DNA of 9,142 nt, taken from positions 1-9,142 of the forward strand of contig JAUUYV010000039.1 in assembly GCA_030590275.1 (NCBI GenBank), in the 5' to 3' direction. The notes below the pieces were generated by a model. It was not told where the DNA came from. It searched no databases and saw only the letters and a list, made by a program, of their open reading frames with translations. The position numbers and the translations under genes were made by a program. Shown here one piece after another: positions 1-7,527 of the stretch (position 1 is the stretch's first letter; every line of letters starts with the position of its first letter). This DNA is from Porticoccaceae bacterium. GTDB lineage: Bacteria; Pseudomonadota; Gammaproteobacteria; Pseudomonadales; Porticoccaceae.

Positions 1-1
1 C

Positions 2-2704
2 TTGCACTACTGGGCCGAGCGCGTCGAAAATGACCTGCTGGATCTGCCAGGCATTACCCTGATCGATGTCACTGGTGGCCGCAATTTCGAGCTTGCCATC
101 GAAATCAGCGAAACCACTCTGAGAGACTATGATTTAAGTCTGAGTGATATTGCCGACCGCGTTGAGCAGTTTTCCATCGATGTTCCCAGCGGCACCCTGC
201 GCACCGGGGGCGGAGAGATTCTGCTGCGCGTGCAGGATAAACGCTACACCGCAAAAGAATTTGCCGATATTACTATCCGCAGTCGAACCGATGGCTCTGC
301 TCTGCGCCTCGGGGATATAGCCACCATCCGCGACGGCTTTGAAGACATCGAACTCAGCAACGAATACAACGGTCAGCCCGCTCTGTTTATTCAGGTGTCG
401 CGCAGCGATACCCAGGATACCCTGGGCATGGAAAAAACCATTAAGGATTACCTGAGTACCGTGGTTCTGCCGGAGGGCCTCGAGCTCATCATCTGGCGCA
501 ATATGTCCGACATACTGCGAGACCGCATTAGTCTGATGGCACGCAATGCCATTCTCGGTTACGTTCTGGTATTTATCTGTCTGCTGATCTTTCTCGATCT
601 TAAACTCGCGTTCTGGACCAGCCTGGGAATCCCCATATCCTTCCTCGGCGGAATACTACTGGTATCGTTTACCGGCATTACCATGAATATGATCACCCTG
701 TTCGCACTGATCATTGTGCTCGGCATCGTCGTCGACGACGCCATTGTGACCGGGGAAAGTATCTTTCACGAACAGGAAAAAAAACCAGGTAATCTGAAAG
801 CCGTTCTCGATGGGGTGCATCTGATAAAGGCTCCAGTGACTATCGGCGTGCTCACTACCATTGCGGCCTTTGGACCACTGCTCTTCACCACCGGCCATAT
901 GGCCAAGATCATGTTACCGGTGCCTGCGGTGGTGATTGCAATTTTGGCCATCTCGTTGATCGAGGCCTTTTACATATTGCCCGCCCACCTCGCTCACCCC
1001 TCACAATGGAGTCGCGGTGTACTGGCAAGCCTCAGAGATAAATCTCAGGCCGGCCTGAACCGTCTGATTAGTCGACGGGTAATCCCCAGTATCGAGCTGG
1101 CGCTTAACTACCGCTACGTAACCCTGGCCATCGCCCTGGCCTGCATTATCGTGACATTGGGGATTTTTCAGGGCGGCATTGTGCGCTTTCTTTTTTTCCC
1201 GCAAATCGATAGCGACCAGATAACCGTTAATCTGAAAATGCCCACTGGTACACCCTTTGCGGTTACCGAGCGCTATGCCCGACACATACTGCGCGCCGGC
1301 AATAAAATGGAACGAGATGCCATTGAATTGATTGGGGAGAACATCGATCTGGTGGAGGCGATTTCCTTTACCGTCGGCAGCCAGGCGGCAGACACTACGG
1401 GCCCGCTAGCTTCCGACCGTAGCAGCAATGCTGGCCATCTCGCGCAGATACGCATGGAGCTGATTCCGGGGAATAAGCGACCTTTAAGTTCTCGGGTACT
1501 CGAAAGTATGTGGCGGAAAAATACCGGCCTTATCCCCGGCGCCGAGAGCCTGACCTTCCGTAGCAGCCTGGTCAGAACCGGTGATGATATCAGTATCGAA
1601 TTATCCCATCGAGACGAAACCATTCTCGCCGCCGCTGCGGATCAATTAATGCATGGGATGAGAAGTATCGAGGGCACCAGCGAAGTACAGGACAGCTTTG
1701 AAGTAGGTAAACAGGAGTACGTGTTTGAACTCACTTCTGCAGGACTCTCCGCTGGACTCACCCCGGTAGACATCGGTCAGCAATTACGTAGTGCCTATTA
1801 CGGTGAAGAGATCCATCGTCTCCAACGCGGACGCAACGAATTGAAAGTGATGGTACGCTATCCGCGGGAAGAACGACGCAGCATTAACGACCTCTACAAT
1901 ACCCGAATTCGCTTACGCGACGGCAGTGAAATGGACTTGCGCACCGCTGCCACAATTCGCCAGCAACGGGGCTATTCACAAATAAAGCGGGTCGATGGTC
2001 GCCGCGTAGTCACGGTGAGCGCTAACGTGGACGAAGAAACCACCACACCGGATGACATACTCGCCATCCTGTATGCATCAGCATTACCAAAACTCGAAGT
2101 CGACTTCCCGGGTTTATCTTATGGCCTGGAAGGATCCAGTCGAGACCAGAGAGAAGAATTGTCTTCATTCAAAAGAAACTTTTCCATCGCCGTGATGATC
2201 ATGTTCGTCATGCTCGCTTCACTACTCCGTAGTTACTGGCAGCCCATCATTATCCTTTCAGCGATTCCCTTTGGGTTTGTGGGCTCGGTGTGGGGCCATC
2301 TACTGCTGGGCTTTGATATTTCTTTTACCTCGATCTTCGGAATGATTGCTCTATCCGGCGTGGTGATCAATGATTCCGTGGTACTAGTGGACTACTACAA
2401 TCACCTCCGTCAAAACCAGACCATTGATATGCGCACCGCTCTCATCGAAACGGTAGCCCGGCGTTTTCGCCCGATTTTGCTAACCACAATGACCACCAGT
2501 TTTGGCTTGCTACCAATGCTTCTGGAAACCAGCCTGCAGGCACAATTTTTAATCCCAATGGCAATCAGCATTGCCTTTGGGATTATGTATGCAAGCATAG
2601 TCATATTATTTTTAGTGCCCGCATTAATTATGATCAGCGACGATTTTCGAGTACTCGGGATACGTATCTACCATCGGTTTAACCGAACGCAGGTAATAGA
2701 ATAA
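2..2704 (+). CDS. RND-family efflux permease (AcrB/HAE1-like), 5'-truncated by the window
   Basis: Inner-membrane proton-driven pump subunit that would work with a periplasmic adaptor and an outer-membrane channel to export drugs or other amphiphiles. 900 residues are visible. Family members have about 1,020-1,050, and TM1 and the first porter subdomain are missing, so the reading frame enters from outside and the TTG at position 2 is not a real start. Seen in order: porter/docking sequence (residues 1-170), TM2-TM6 (about 183-328) with the TM4 acidic pair VVDDAIV (D245, D246), TM7 (about 373-392) followed by the FFPQIDSD turn, the second periplasmic half (400-720), and TM8-TM12 (about 727-876). 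In TM10 the lysine of AcrB appears replaced by Asn-Asp (N790, D791). Substrate cannot be told. The partner adaptor gene, if linked, would lie left of the window. No other lesion seen. Confidence 0.9.
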   Translation: MHYWAERVENDLLDLPGITLIDVTGGRNFELAIEISETTLRDYDLSLSDIADRVEQFSIDVPSGTLRTGGGEILLRVQDKRYTAKEFADITIRSRTDGSALRLGDIATIRDGFEDIELSNEYNGQPALFIQVSRSDTQDTLGMEKTIKDYLSTVVLPEGLELIIWRNMSDILRDRISLMARNAILGYVLVFICLLIFLDLKLAFWTSLGIPISFLGGILLVSFTGITMNMITLFALIIVLGIVVDDAIVTGESIFHEQEKKPGNLKAVLDGVHLIKAPVTIGVLTTIAAFGPLLFTTGHMAKIMLPVPAVVIAILAISLIEAFYILPAHLAHPSQWSRGVLASLRDKSQAGLNRLISRRVIPSIELALNYRYVTLAIALACIIVTLGIFQGGIVRFLFFPQIDSDQITVNLKMPTGTPFAVTERYARHILRAGNKMERDAIELIGENIDLVEAISFTVGSQAADTTGPLASDRSSNAGHLAQIRMELIPGNKRPLSSRVLESMWRKNTGLIPGAESLTFRSSLVRTGDDISIELSHRDETILAAAADQLMHGMRSIEGTSEVQDSFEVGKQEYVFELTSAGLSAGLTPVDIGQQLRSAYYGEEIHRLQRGRNELKVMVRYPREERRSINDLYNTRIRLRDGSEMDLRTAATIRQQRGYSQIKRVDGRRVVTVSANVDEETTTPDDILAILYASALPKLEVDFPGLSYGLEGSSRDQREELSSFKRNFSIAVMIMFVMLASLLRSYWQPIIILSAIPFGFVGSVWGHLLLGFDISFTSIFGMIALSGVVINDSVVLVDYYNHLRQNQTIDMRTALIETVARRFRPILLTTMTTSFGLLPMLLETSLQAQFLIPMAISIAFGIMYASIVILFLVPALIMISDDFRVLGIRIYHRFNRTQVIE

Positions 2705-2732
2705 ATTATTATCCTGCCTAAGATGCCTTTTC

Positions 2733-2764
2733 AATAAAGGAATAAAGGAATAAAGGAATAAAGG
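2733..2764. repeat. Four perfect tandem copies of AATAAAGG
   Basis: Four exact 8-bp units run back to back just after the RND stop codon, between two convergent genes. The unit contains AAAGG, but no open frame starts after it, so it does not look like a ribosome binding site. The 8-bp period is not a multiple of three, which is compatible with a non-coding slipped-strand repeat. Copy number may vary between strains (inference). Confidence 0.85.
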
Positions 2765-2768
2765 GAGT

Positions 2769-2802
2769 TAAACCAATATCGGTTTAGCTTTGGTTAGTTT
2801 TT
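2769..2802 (+). terminator. Weak hairpin candidate downstream of the RND gene
   Basis: Two mutually exclusive stems are visible. TAAACC (2769-2774) pairs with GGTTTA (2781-2786). Alternatively AACCAA (2771-2776) pairs with TTGGTT (2790-2795), which is followed by AG and a five-T run (2798-2802). The second form has terminator geometry for plus-strand transcription, but the stem is short and AT-rich with a 13-nt loop, so efficiency is doubtful. The rest of the 2705-2855 gap shows only a T7 run at 2841-2847 with no good stem before it. Confidence 0.25.
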
Positions 2803-2855
2803 CACTCCAGGCTTTCCACAACGGGCTATCTACAACGGCCTTTTTTTAACCAACC

Positions 2856-3236
2856 TTAAACACCACTCGCACGCTCTACTGCTGGCAATTGTTCTAACTC
2901 AGCCTCGCTAAAAATCCGTGTGCGTATCAAAAAACGCACACCCAGAGGAATTTCCAGGGAGAAACTCGAACCTCGACCTTTCACAACATCCACTATCGTG
3001 TGGGAGTTCTGATAATACTCAAACTGTTCAGGTGACATATAAAATTTACAGCCGTGAATTTCACCGAGGCAAACATCACGGCTGCCCAGGCGAAAATCGT
3101 CTACGGAAAGACACATGGGGGCAGAGCCATCACAACACCCCCCACTTTGATGAAACAGGAGTGGGCCATGTTTGTCACGCAACTGATCAATGACCGCTTC
3201 GGCGGCGTCGGTAACGCTGACTCGTGCTAATTGCAC
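2856..3236 (-). CDS. DUF779 family protein, aldehyde dehydrogenase companion
   Basis: A 126-residue protein of the DUF779 family, recognised from the HQSGGCCDGSAPMC block (residues about 29-42), the FYMSPEQFEYY segment and the RGSSFSLEIPLGVRF C-terminal part. The length is usual for the family. No signal peptide or membrane segment is seen, so it is probably cytoplasmic. The paired cysteines and nearby His suggest metal or thiol chemistry, but the function is not established. It is the second gene after the aldehyde dehydrogenase (38-bp gap), an arrangement common for this family, so a helper or regulatory role in aldehyde oxidation is inferred. Start is a GTG. An in-frame TAG lies two codons upstream, so no longer start is possible. 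The ribosome binding site is weak, which suggests coupling to the upstream gene. Confidence 0.85.
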   Translation of the reverse strand: MQLARVSVTDAAEAVIDQLRDKHGPLLFHQSGGCCDGSAPMCLSVDDFRLGSRDVCLGEIHGCKFYMSPEQFEYYQNSHTIVDVVKGRGSSFSLEIPLGVRFLIRTRIFSEAELEQLPAVERASGV

Positions 3237-3251
3237 CGACTACCGCCTGCC

Positions 3252-3273
3252 TTTACCTGATTCACCAGGTAAA
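3252..3273 (-). other. Perfect 8-bp stem-loop between aldehyde dehydrogenase and DUF779 genes
   Basis: TTTACCTG (3252-3259) and CAGGTAAA (3266-3273) are exact complements around a 6-nt loop. The structure begins one base after the aldehyde dehydrogenase stop codon and ends about 15 bases before the DUF779 start. No T-run follows on the minus strand, so it is not a typical intrinsic terminator. An mRNA-processing or stabilising hairpin that sets the ratio of the two proteins is plausible. Confidence 0.6.
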
Positions 3274-3274
3274 A

Positions 3275-4771
3275 TTAGAAAAAACCCTGCTTACTTTTGT
3301 TGTACGAGATCAACACATTTTTAGTCTGCCGATAGTGATCCAGCATCATGTGATGGTTCTCCCGACCAATACCCGAGCTTTTGTAGCCTCCGAAAGATGC
3401 CCCCGCAGGATAAACGTGATAGCAATTCACCCAGACTCGCCCAGCCTGAATGCCATTCACCATCTTTTGAACCTGATGCATATCCCGAGACCAAACCGCT
3501 GAGCCAAGCCCATAGAGGGTGTCGTTGGCAATTTCCAGAGCCTCGTCTTCGTCCTTAAACGTGGTAACAGCTAACACCGGCCCGAAGATTTCCTCCTGGA
3601 AAATACGCATTTTATTGTGGCCTTTAAACACCGTCGGTTGAATGTAGCAGCCATCAGGGTATTGTTCATGTTGATGGGCTTCTCCGCCACAGAGCAATTC
3701 AGCGCCCTCCTGCTTACCAATATCGAGATAACTCAGGATTTTTTCATATTGATCATTCGATGCCTGCGCGCCCATCATGGTAGTCAGCTCATAGGGATCA
3801 CCCATATCGATGGCGGCAATGCGCTCGAGGCATTTCTCCATAAATTTGTCGTAAATACTTTCCTGTACCAAAGCACGAGAAGGACAGGTACATACCTCAC
3901 CCTGATTGAGCGCAAACATCACCAGACCCTCAATGGCTTTATCGAGAAACTCATCATCTTCCGCCATGACGCTCTCGAAAAACACGTTAGGAGATTTTCC
4001 ACCCAATTCCAGGGAAACTGGAATAATATTTTCCGCGGCATATTGCAGAATCATCCGGCCGGTGGTGGTTTCACCGGTAAACGCTATCTTCTTCACATCC
4101 GGGTGGGATGCAAGGGGTTTTCCTGCTTCAGCACCAAAGCCATTGACCACATTCAATACGCCAGGCGGTAATAAATCACCGATCACTTCAAGCAACACCA
4201 AAATCGAGACAGGCGTCTGCTCAGCGGGCTTAAGTACTATGCAATTGCCAGTAGCAAGTGCGGGAGCGAGCTTCCACGCGGCCATTAGAATCGGGAAATT
4301 CCACGGTATAATTTGGCCCACCACACCCAAGGGTTCGTGCACTTCCATCGTTACCGTATCGGCATCGATATTACTAACACTACCCGCCTCTGTCCGAATA
4401 CAACCCCCGAAATAACGGAATTGGTCAATTGTTAAAGGCAAATCAGCTCCGAGTGTTTCACGGATACCCTTACCATTACTGCAAGTCTCTACCAACGCCA
4501 GTTGCTGGATGTTTTGTTCGATAACATCAGCTATTCGAAACATGATCAGACTACGTTCAGCTGCCGAGGTTTTCCCCCAGGAATCAGCCGCTTCCGAGGC
4601 AGCGGCTACGGCAGCATTAATGTCTTTTTCATTTGACTGGGGTATCCGCGCAATAAAGCTACCATCGATCGGCGAGGTATCATCAAAGTAATTACCATCA
4701 ATAGGAGCCACCCATTTTCCACCGATATAGTTCTCGTACTGTTCTTTAAACTCTGGCCTCTTTAAATCCAC
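3275..4771 (-). CDS. NAD-dependent aldehyde dehydrogenase, AldB/ExaC-type
   Basis: Oxidises short aliphatic aldehydes such as acetaldehyde to the acid with NAD(P)+ in the cytoplasm. At 498 residues it is near the family's usual length of about 506. Visible landmarks: the oxyanion-hole Asn in PWNFP (N158), cofactor-binding KPAEQTP (K181), the FTGETTTG Rossmann loop (231-238), the general base in LELGGKSP (E255), the nucleophile in [11 protein letters not shown] (C294, aligned with Cys302 of mammalian ALDH2) and EEIFGPV (E394). The CTCPSR signature and the tail resemble E. coli AldB and Pseudomonas ExaC. The GTG start is chosen because GGAGG lies 6 bases upstream, and the protein then begins close to the conserved YENYIGGKW segment. 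DUF779 follows. Which alcohol or aldehyde pathway it serves cannot be seen here. Confidence 0.95.
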   Translation of the reverse strand: MDLKRPEFKEQYENYIGGKWVAPIDGNYFDDTSPIDGSFIARIPQSNEKDINAAVAAASEAADSWGKTSAAERSLIMFRIADVIEQNIQQLALVETCSNGKGIRETLGADLPLTIDQFRYFGGCIRTEAGSVSNIDADTVTMEVHEPLGVVGQIIPWNFPILMAAWKLAPALATGNCIVLKPAEQTPVSILVLLEVIGDLLPPGVLNVVNGFGAEAGKPLASHPDVKKIAFTGETTTGRMILQYAAENIIPVSLELGGKSPNVFFESVMAEDDEFLDKAIEGLVMFALNQGEVCTCPSRALVQESIYDKFMEKCLERIAAIDMGDPYELTTMMGAQASNDQYEKILSYLDIGKQEGAELLCGGEAHQHEQYPDGCYIQPTVFKGHNKMRIFQEEIFGPVLAVTTFKDEDEALEIANDTLYGLGSAVWSRDMHQVQKMVNGIQAGRVWVNCYHVYPAGASFGGYKSSGIGRENHHMMLDHYRQTKNVLISYNKSKQGFF

Positions 4772-4772
4772 C

Positions 4773-4784
4773 TCGCACCTCCAA
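4773..4784 (-). promoter_or_regulatory. Ribosome binding site of the aldehyde dehydrogenase gene
   Basis: On the minus strand TTGGAGGTGCGAG directly precedes the GTG start at 4771. The GGAGG core with about 6 bases of spacing decides for this GTG. Confidence 0.7.
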
Positions 4785-4817
4785 TTCTGTGATTATTGTC
4801 TGCTTCCTAAAAACTGT

Positions 4818-4838
4818 ATGCTTGTTATAAAAAAGCAT
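4818..4838. promoter_or_regulatory. Inverted repeat in the aldehyde dehydrogenase upstream region
   Basis: ATGCTT (4818-4823) and AAGCAT (4833-4838) are exact inverted copies around an AT-rich centre. On the minus strand the centre contains TATAAC, which resembles a -10 element. It lies about 45-65 bases before the GTG start, so it could be an operator over the promoter. No convincing -35 element was found. The remainder of the 4772-4965 gap, including the end of the yjbQ transcript, shows no clear terminator. Confidence 0.3.
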
Positions 4839-4965
4839 GGTTCTTTATAGACTGTTTATGTGCTGCTCTCAACCGAGACATCATCAGTCATCGCCGATTA
4901 TGGAGCGAGGCGTTATGGGGTGCAAGCTCTAGACATGGTCTGTTTAAGTCCAAACTTTCCTCAGG

Positions 4966-5370
4966 TTAAACCACGTGCAAAAGCAGTTCCCGCTGCTGAG
5001 GCACCATGCGATGCTCCCAAAGGAAAATACCCTGCCAGGTGCCTAGCGCCAACTTCCCTTCCAACACCGGAATAGCGACACTCACAGCCGTGAGTGCTGT
5101 CTTAATATGAGCCGGCATATCATCAGAGCCTTCCATCGTATGGGTGTACAAGGAGTCTCCCTCTGGCACCAGTCGATTCAGCCAGTTTTGCAAATCCGCC
5201 CTAACCGCTGGGTCATAGTTCTCCTGTATTAACAAGCTCGCGGAGGTATGACGCAAATAGAGTGTACATAGACCGTCCCCGATATCGGTCTGCTCTACTG
5301 AGGAGCGCACTCGCTCGGTAATATCGTGCAGACCCTGACCGGGAATATCGAAAATAAGTTTATCAATCAT
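4966..5370 (-). CDS. yjbQ: YjbQ / UPF0047 family protein (secondary thiamine-phosphate synthase annotation)
   Basis: A 134-residue cytoplasmic protein spanning the full family length (E. coli YjbQ is about 138). Conserved blocks seen: LRHTSASLLIQEN (39-51, with H41), EGSDDMPAHIK (80-90, with D83, D84, H88) and ALGTWQGIFLWEHR (108-121, with H120). The His/Asp residues are those thought to line the active or metal site. Members show weak thiamine-phosphate synthase activity, and the true physiological role is uncertain, so the enzyme name should be held loosely. The ATG start is preceded by AGAGGTGG with 7 bases of spacing. The gene lies 114 bases after the beta-CASP gene and may share its transcript or have its own promoter. 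Confidence 0.92.
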   Translation of the reverse strand: MIDKLIFDIPGQGLHDITERVRSSVEQTDIGDGLCTLYLRHTSASLLIQENYDPAVRADLQNWLNRLVPEGDSLYTHTMEGSDDMPAHIKTALTAVSVAIPVLEGKLALGTWQGIFLWEHRMVPQQRELLLHVV

Positions 5371-5457
5371 TGCCAGGCCACCTCTAAACAGGTCTGGGTA
5401 GGGTTTTGCGAGAGAAAAAACAGCTTGCTTCGAGGCGATATCAATTGTCGTACAAAA

Positions 5458-5467
5458 TACTGCAGTA
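5458..5467. repeat. 10-bp perfect palindrome TACTGCAGTA upstream of yjbQ
   Basis: A self-complementary 10-mer sits in the 114-bp gap between the beta-CASP gene and yjbQ, 18 bases past the former's stop. It could be a small operator half or chance. No loop or effective T-run makes it a terminator, and no clear promoter hexamers were found in this gap. Confidence 0.25.
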
Positions 5468-5484
5468 CCCAGCGCATTCCAGCA

Positions 5485-6288
5485 TCACAAATCAAACTCA
5501 TCATTTAATCGGGGCATAACTACGTCAGTATCACTTAAGTGCTGCCCAAAGGACGCCATAACATCCTCTTCACCGTGAACCAGATACGTTCGCTCTGGGT
5601 TGCCCAGTTGCTTGTGCCAGGCCAATAATTCATCCCGATCCGCGTGAGCTGAAAAACCGCCAATTGTGTATATACTGGCCCGCACCGGTATCTCTTCGCC
5701 GAAGATACGTACTGATTTAGCGCCATCAACGATACGGCGAGCCAGGGTGCCATATGAGGCAAACCCGACGAACACTACGCTGCTATCTTGCCGCCACAAA
5801 TTGTGCTTCAGGTGGTGACGCACACGTCCACCAGTGCACATACCAGAGCCCGCGATAAGCACTGCCCCACCCCTGAAGCGGTTCAGTGCTATCGAGTCAG
5901 CGGTCTCGCGGATAAAGTGCAGGCCCGGAAAATCAAAGGGATCCTGACCATTGCTGAATAAATTATGGGAATCCTCATCGTAACACTCAGGATGGTGGCG
6001 AAAAATTTCAGTGGCGGAGATGGCCATAGGTGAATCGAGAAATACCTGCATGGCTCCAGGCAGTAGCCCGGCTGCCACACCCTCGCGCAGATAGTAGAGA
6101 ATCTCCTGGGTTCGCTCTAGCGCGAAACTGGGAATAACCACATTACCGCCGCGGCGAAAGGTATCGATAAGTGCCTCGTATAACTCGTCGATAGAGGGTT
6201 GCAATCTTTTGTGTACACGGTCACCGTAAGTGGTTTCCATGACCACCACGTCAACCACCGGAGGCGGCGTGGGATCGCGTAAAATGAC
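5485..6288 (-). pseudogene. Beta-CASP metallo-beta-lactamase RNase-type gene, C-terminal portion after an in-frame TGA
   Basis: Continues in the same frame as the segment at 6289-6876, immediately after its TGA. It encodes VILRDPTPPPVV and then the beta-CASP domain: ETTYGDR (motif A acid), the AGSGMCTGGRVRHHLKH block (motif B region), FSAHADRDEL, and the final YLVHGE histidine (motif C). These complete the zinc and phosphate site of CPSF73/YSH1-like nucleases, so the first segment alone would be inactive. If translated separately, the first usable start is a GTG at 6258 inside PPPVVDVVV, which has no good ribosome binding site and would leave no metallo-beta-lactamase half. The whole gene would be 463 codons, matching the normal size of such proteins. 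Nonsense mutation, sequence error and readthrough are the alternatives. Confidence 0.85.
6246..6272 (-). other. GC-rich stem-loop 16 bases after the in-frame TGA
   Basis: On the minus strand CCACG-CCGCC-TCC-GGTGG-TTGA-CGTGG can fold as two stacked 5-bp stems with a 3-base loop, a 4-base bulge and one G-T pair. It starts 16 bases past the TGA. The position resembles readthrough-stimulating structures, but the sequence also encodes a proline-rich linker, so the fold may be incidental. Confidence 0.35.
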
Positions 6289-6876
6289 TCACTCGTTGTA
6301 GCCCAGGTCGCCTGAAAATATAAGCCTTCGCTGACGACCCTCTTCTTCAAGTTCCAGCAAGATAGATGCAGAGCCAAGGATATGACCAGCATCCAAAAAC
6401 CTTGCCTGGATACCACTGGCCAGCTTTATCACCTCGTCGTATTGCACCGTGCGACCGAAGCAATCCACACTGTTTAGGGCGTCCAACACAGTATAGAGTG
6501 GTGCGACATCGCCGCCTTTATGACCTTGGCGCGCTCGTTTGCGAGACTCCCGCTCGGCCTCCTCTTCATGTAGATGGGCTGAATCCAGCATCACCAACTT
6601 GGCCAACTCGCGGCTGGCGGCGGTAGTGATGATTTCACCCTGAAAACCACGCTCTGCCAACAAAGGAATACGACCGCAGTGATCGAGATGGGCATGGGTC
6701 AGCAACAGATAGTCCACCTCGGCAGGGTCAAAACCAAAGGGCTGGTGGTTTTCCTCAGTCAACTCTCGGCCACCCTGATAGAGACCACAGTCGATCAATA
6801 TTTGCTTGCCACCACAAGTCACCAGATGGCAAGAACCTGTCACACCGCGATCAGCTCCGTGAAAGCTAATTTTTAT
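6289..6876 (-). pseudogene. Beta-CASP metallo-beta-lactamase RNase-type gene, N-terminal portion ending at TGA; apparent ATA start
   Basis: Metallo-beta-lactamase half of a predicted cytoplasmic RNA nuclease. With codon 1 at 6876 the motifs are THAHLDHC (H61, H63, D65, H66), DAGHILGSA (H165) and FSGDLG (D190), all zinc-ligand motifs intact. TGA is codon 196. The longest standard start is GTG at 6843, but the frame upstream encodes KISFHGADRG, which matches the first strand of the family (typically MKI.FLGA.G.VTGSC). In that frame the expected initiator is ATA at 6874-6876, with AAAAGGAG placed 6 bases before it. The gene starts 3 bases after the LOG stop, so coupling was likely. Together the two features suggest an ancestral ATG and an ancestral sense codon, both now lost. 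The identity is firm; whether it is functional is not. Confidence 0.85.
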
Positions 6877-6890
6877 AACTCACTCCTTTT
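6874..6890 (-). promoter_or_regulatory. Strong Shine-Dalgarno pointing to an ATA initiation codon
   Basis: AAAAGGAG (6883-6890) overlaps the LOG stop codon TGA (6880-6882). After the spacer TGAGTT the aligned initiation codon is ATA rather than ATG. No ATG, GTG or TTG occurs in this frame before the internal GTG at 6843. Confidence 0.6.
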
Positions 6891-7527
6891 CGTGGTTGTT
6901 CAGTAAAGGCCTGCCACTAGCCCTATGCCAATGCTGAATTCCGTGCCAGATTTCCTCTGCTGTCTCGGCATACCAGAACAACTCCCTGTCCTCCGCATCG
7001 ACAACTCCCTCCTCGACCAAAAAGTCAATATTCATAGCCTTGCGCCAGAAAGACTCCCCCACCAATACCACCGGTAGCGGTTCTATGCTACGAGTTTGGA
7101 TCAGGGTCAGAGTTTCGAATAACTCATCCAAAGTGCCATAACCGCCGGGGAAGACGACCAGTGCCTTGGCGCGCTTGAGAAAATGCAGCTTGCGCATAGC
7201 AAAATAGTGGAATCTAAAACAGAGATCAGGTGTGATGTAGGAGTTGGGGTACTGCTCATGGGGCAGAGTAATATTAAGCCCGACAGATTTGGCGCCGACA
7301 TCAAAAGCACCTCGGTTAGCTGCTTCCATAATACCGGGTCCGCCACCCGTAATCAGTGTCACCCGGCTATCTTCCGGCCCCTTTCCAGAAGCGCCCACCA
7401 GACTACCGAAGGCTCGCGCCTCGTCGTAATAATGGCTTTTCGCCTGGATAGCAAGTGCCACCTTCAAGCGCTGCATAAGGTCTTCGTTCTCAGGCTCCGC
7501 AGCCAGCGCCTGCTGCAATACCTTCAC
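6880..7527 (-). pseudogene. LOG family nucleotide phosphoribohydrolase, C-terminal portion (after frameshift)
   Basis: Rossmann-fold LOG/TIGR00730-type enzyme segment of 215 residues. Relatives cleave nucleoside 5'-monophosphates to a free base and ribose 5-phosphate, including cytokinin activation and AMP/GMP breakdown. The diagnostic motifs are GGGPGIMEAANRGA (substrate loop) and PGGYGTLDELFE, the PGGxGTxxE signature. Upstream of the GTG at 7527, the frame continues as GAKRK and joins the preceding frame at PEPE, so this is the second half of one gene rather than a separate start. GTG at 7527 has no properly spaced ribosome binding site. The stop TGA sits inside the ribosome binding region of the next gene. 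All catalytic motifs are in this half, so a re-initiated product could retain some activity. Confidence 0.88.

Noticed and set aside
656..1623. Minus-strand frames inside the RND gene
   Set aside because: Antisense shadows of a continuous, well-recognised permease.
2823..2847. Intrinsic terminator ending in the T7 run
   Set aside because: Only a 3-bp GGC/GCC stem can be formed before the T-run, too weak to support.
3617..4415. Long plus-strand open frames opposite the aldehyde dehydrogenase (184 and 169 codons)
   Set aside because: They lie fully antisense to a clear, motif-complete enzyme, show no family resemblance and have biased composition typical of shadow frames.
4860..5075. Plus-strand 71-codon frame upstream of and overlapping the yjbQ end
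   Set aside because: No ribosome binding site and it runs antisense into yjbQ; the part outside the gene shows no recognisable protein.
6289..6291. Selenocysteine codon
   Set aside because: The position is a variable linker and not a Cys in relatives, and the downstream hairpin lacks the usual apical-loop G and spacing.
5485..6843. Genetic-code change (TGA read as an amino acid)
   Set aside because: TGA serves as the normal stop for the ATPase alpha, LOG and beta-CASP genes, and no other gene contains an internal TGA.
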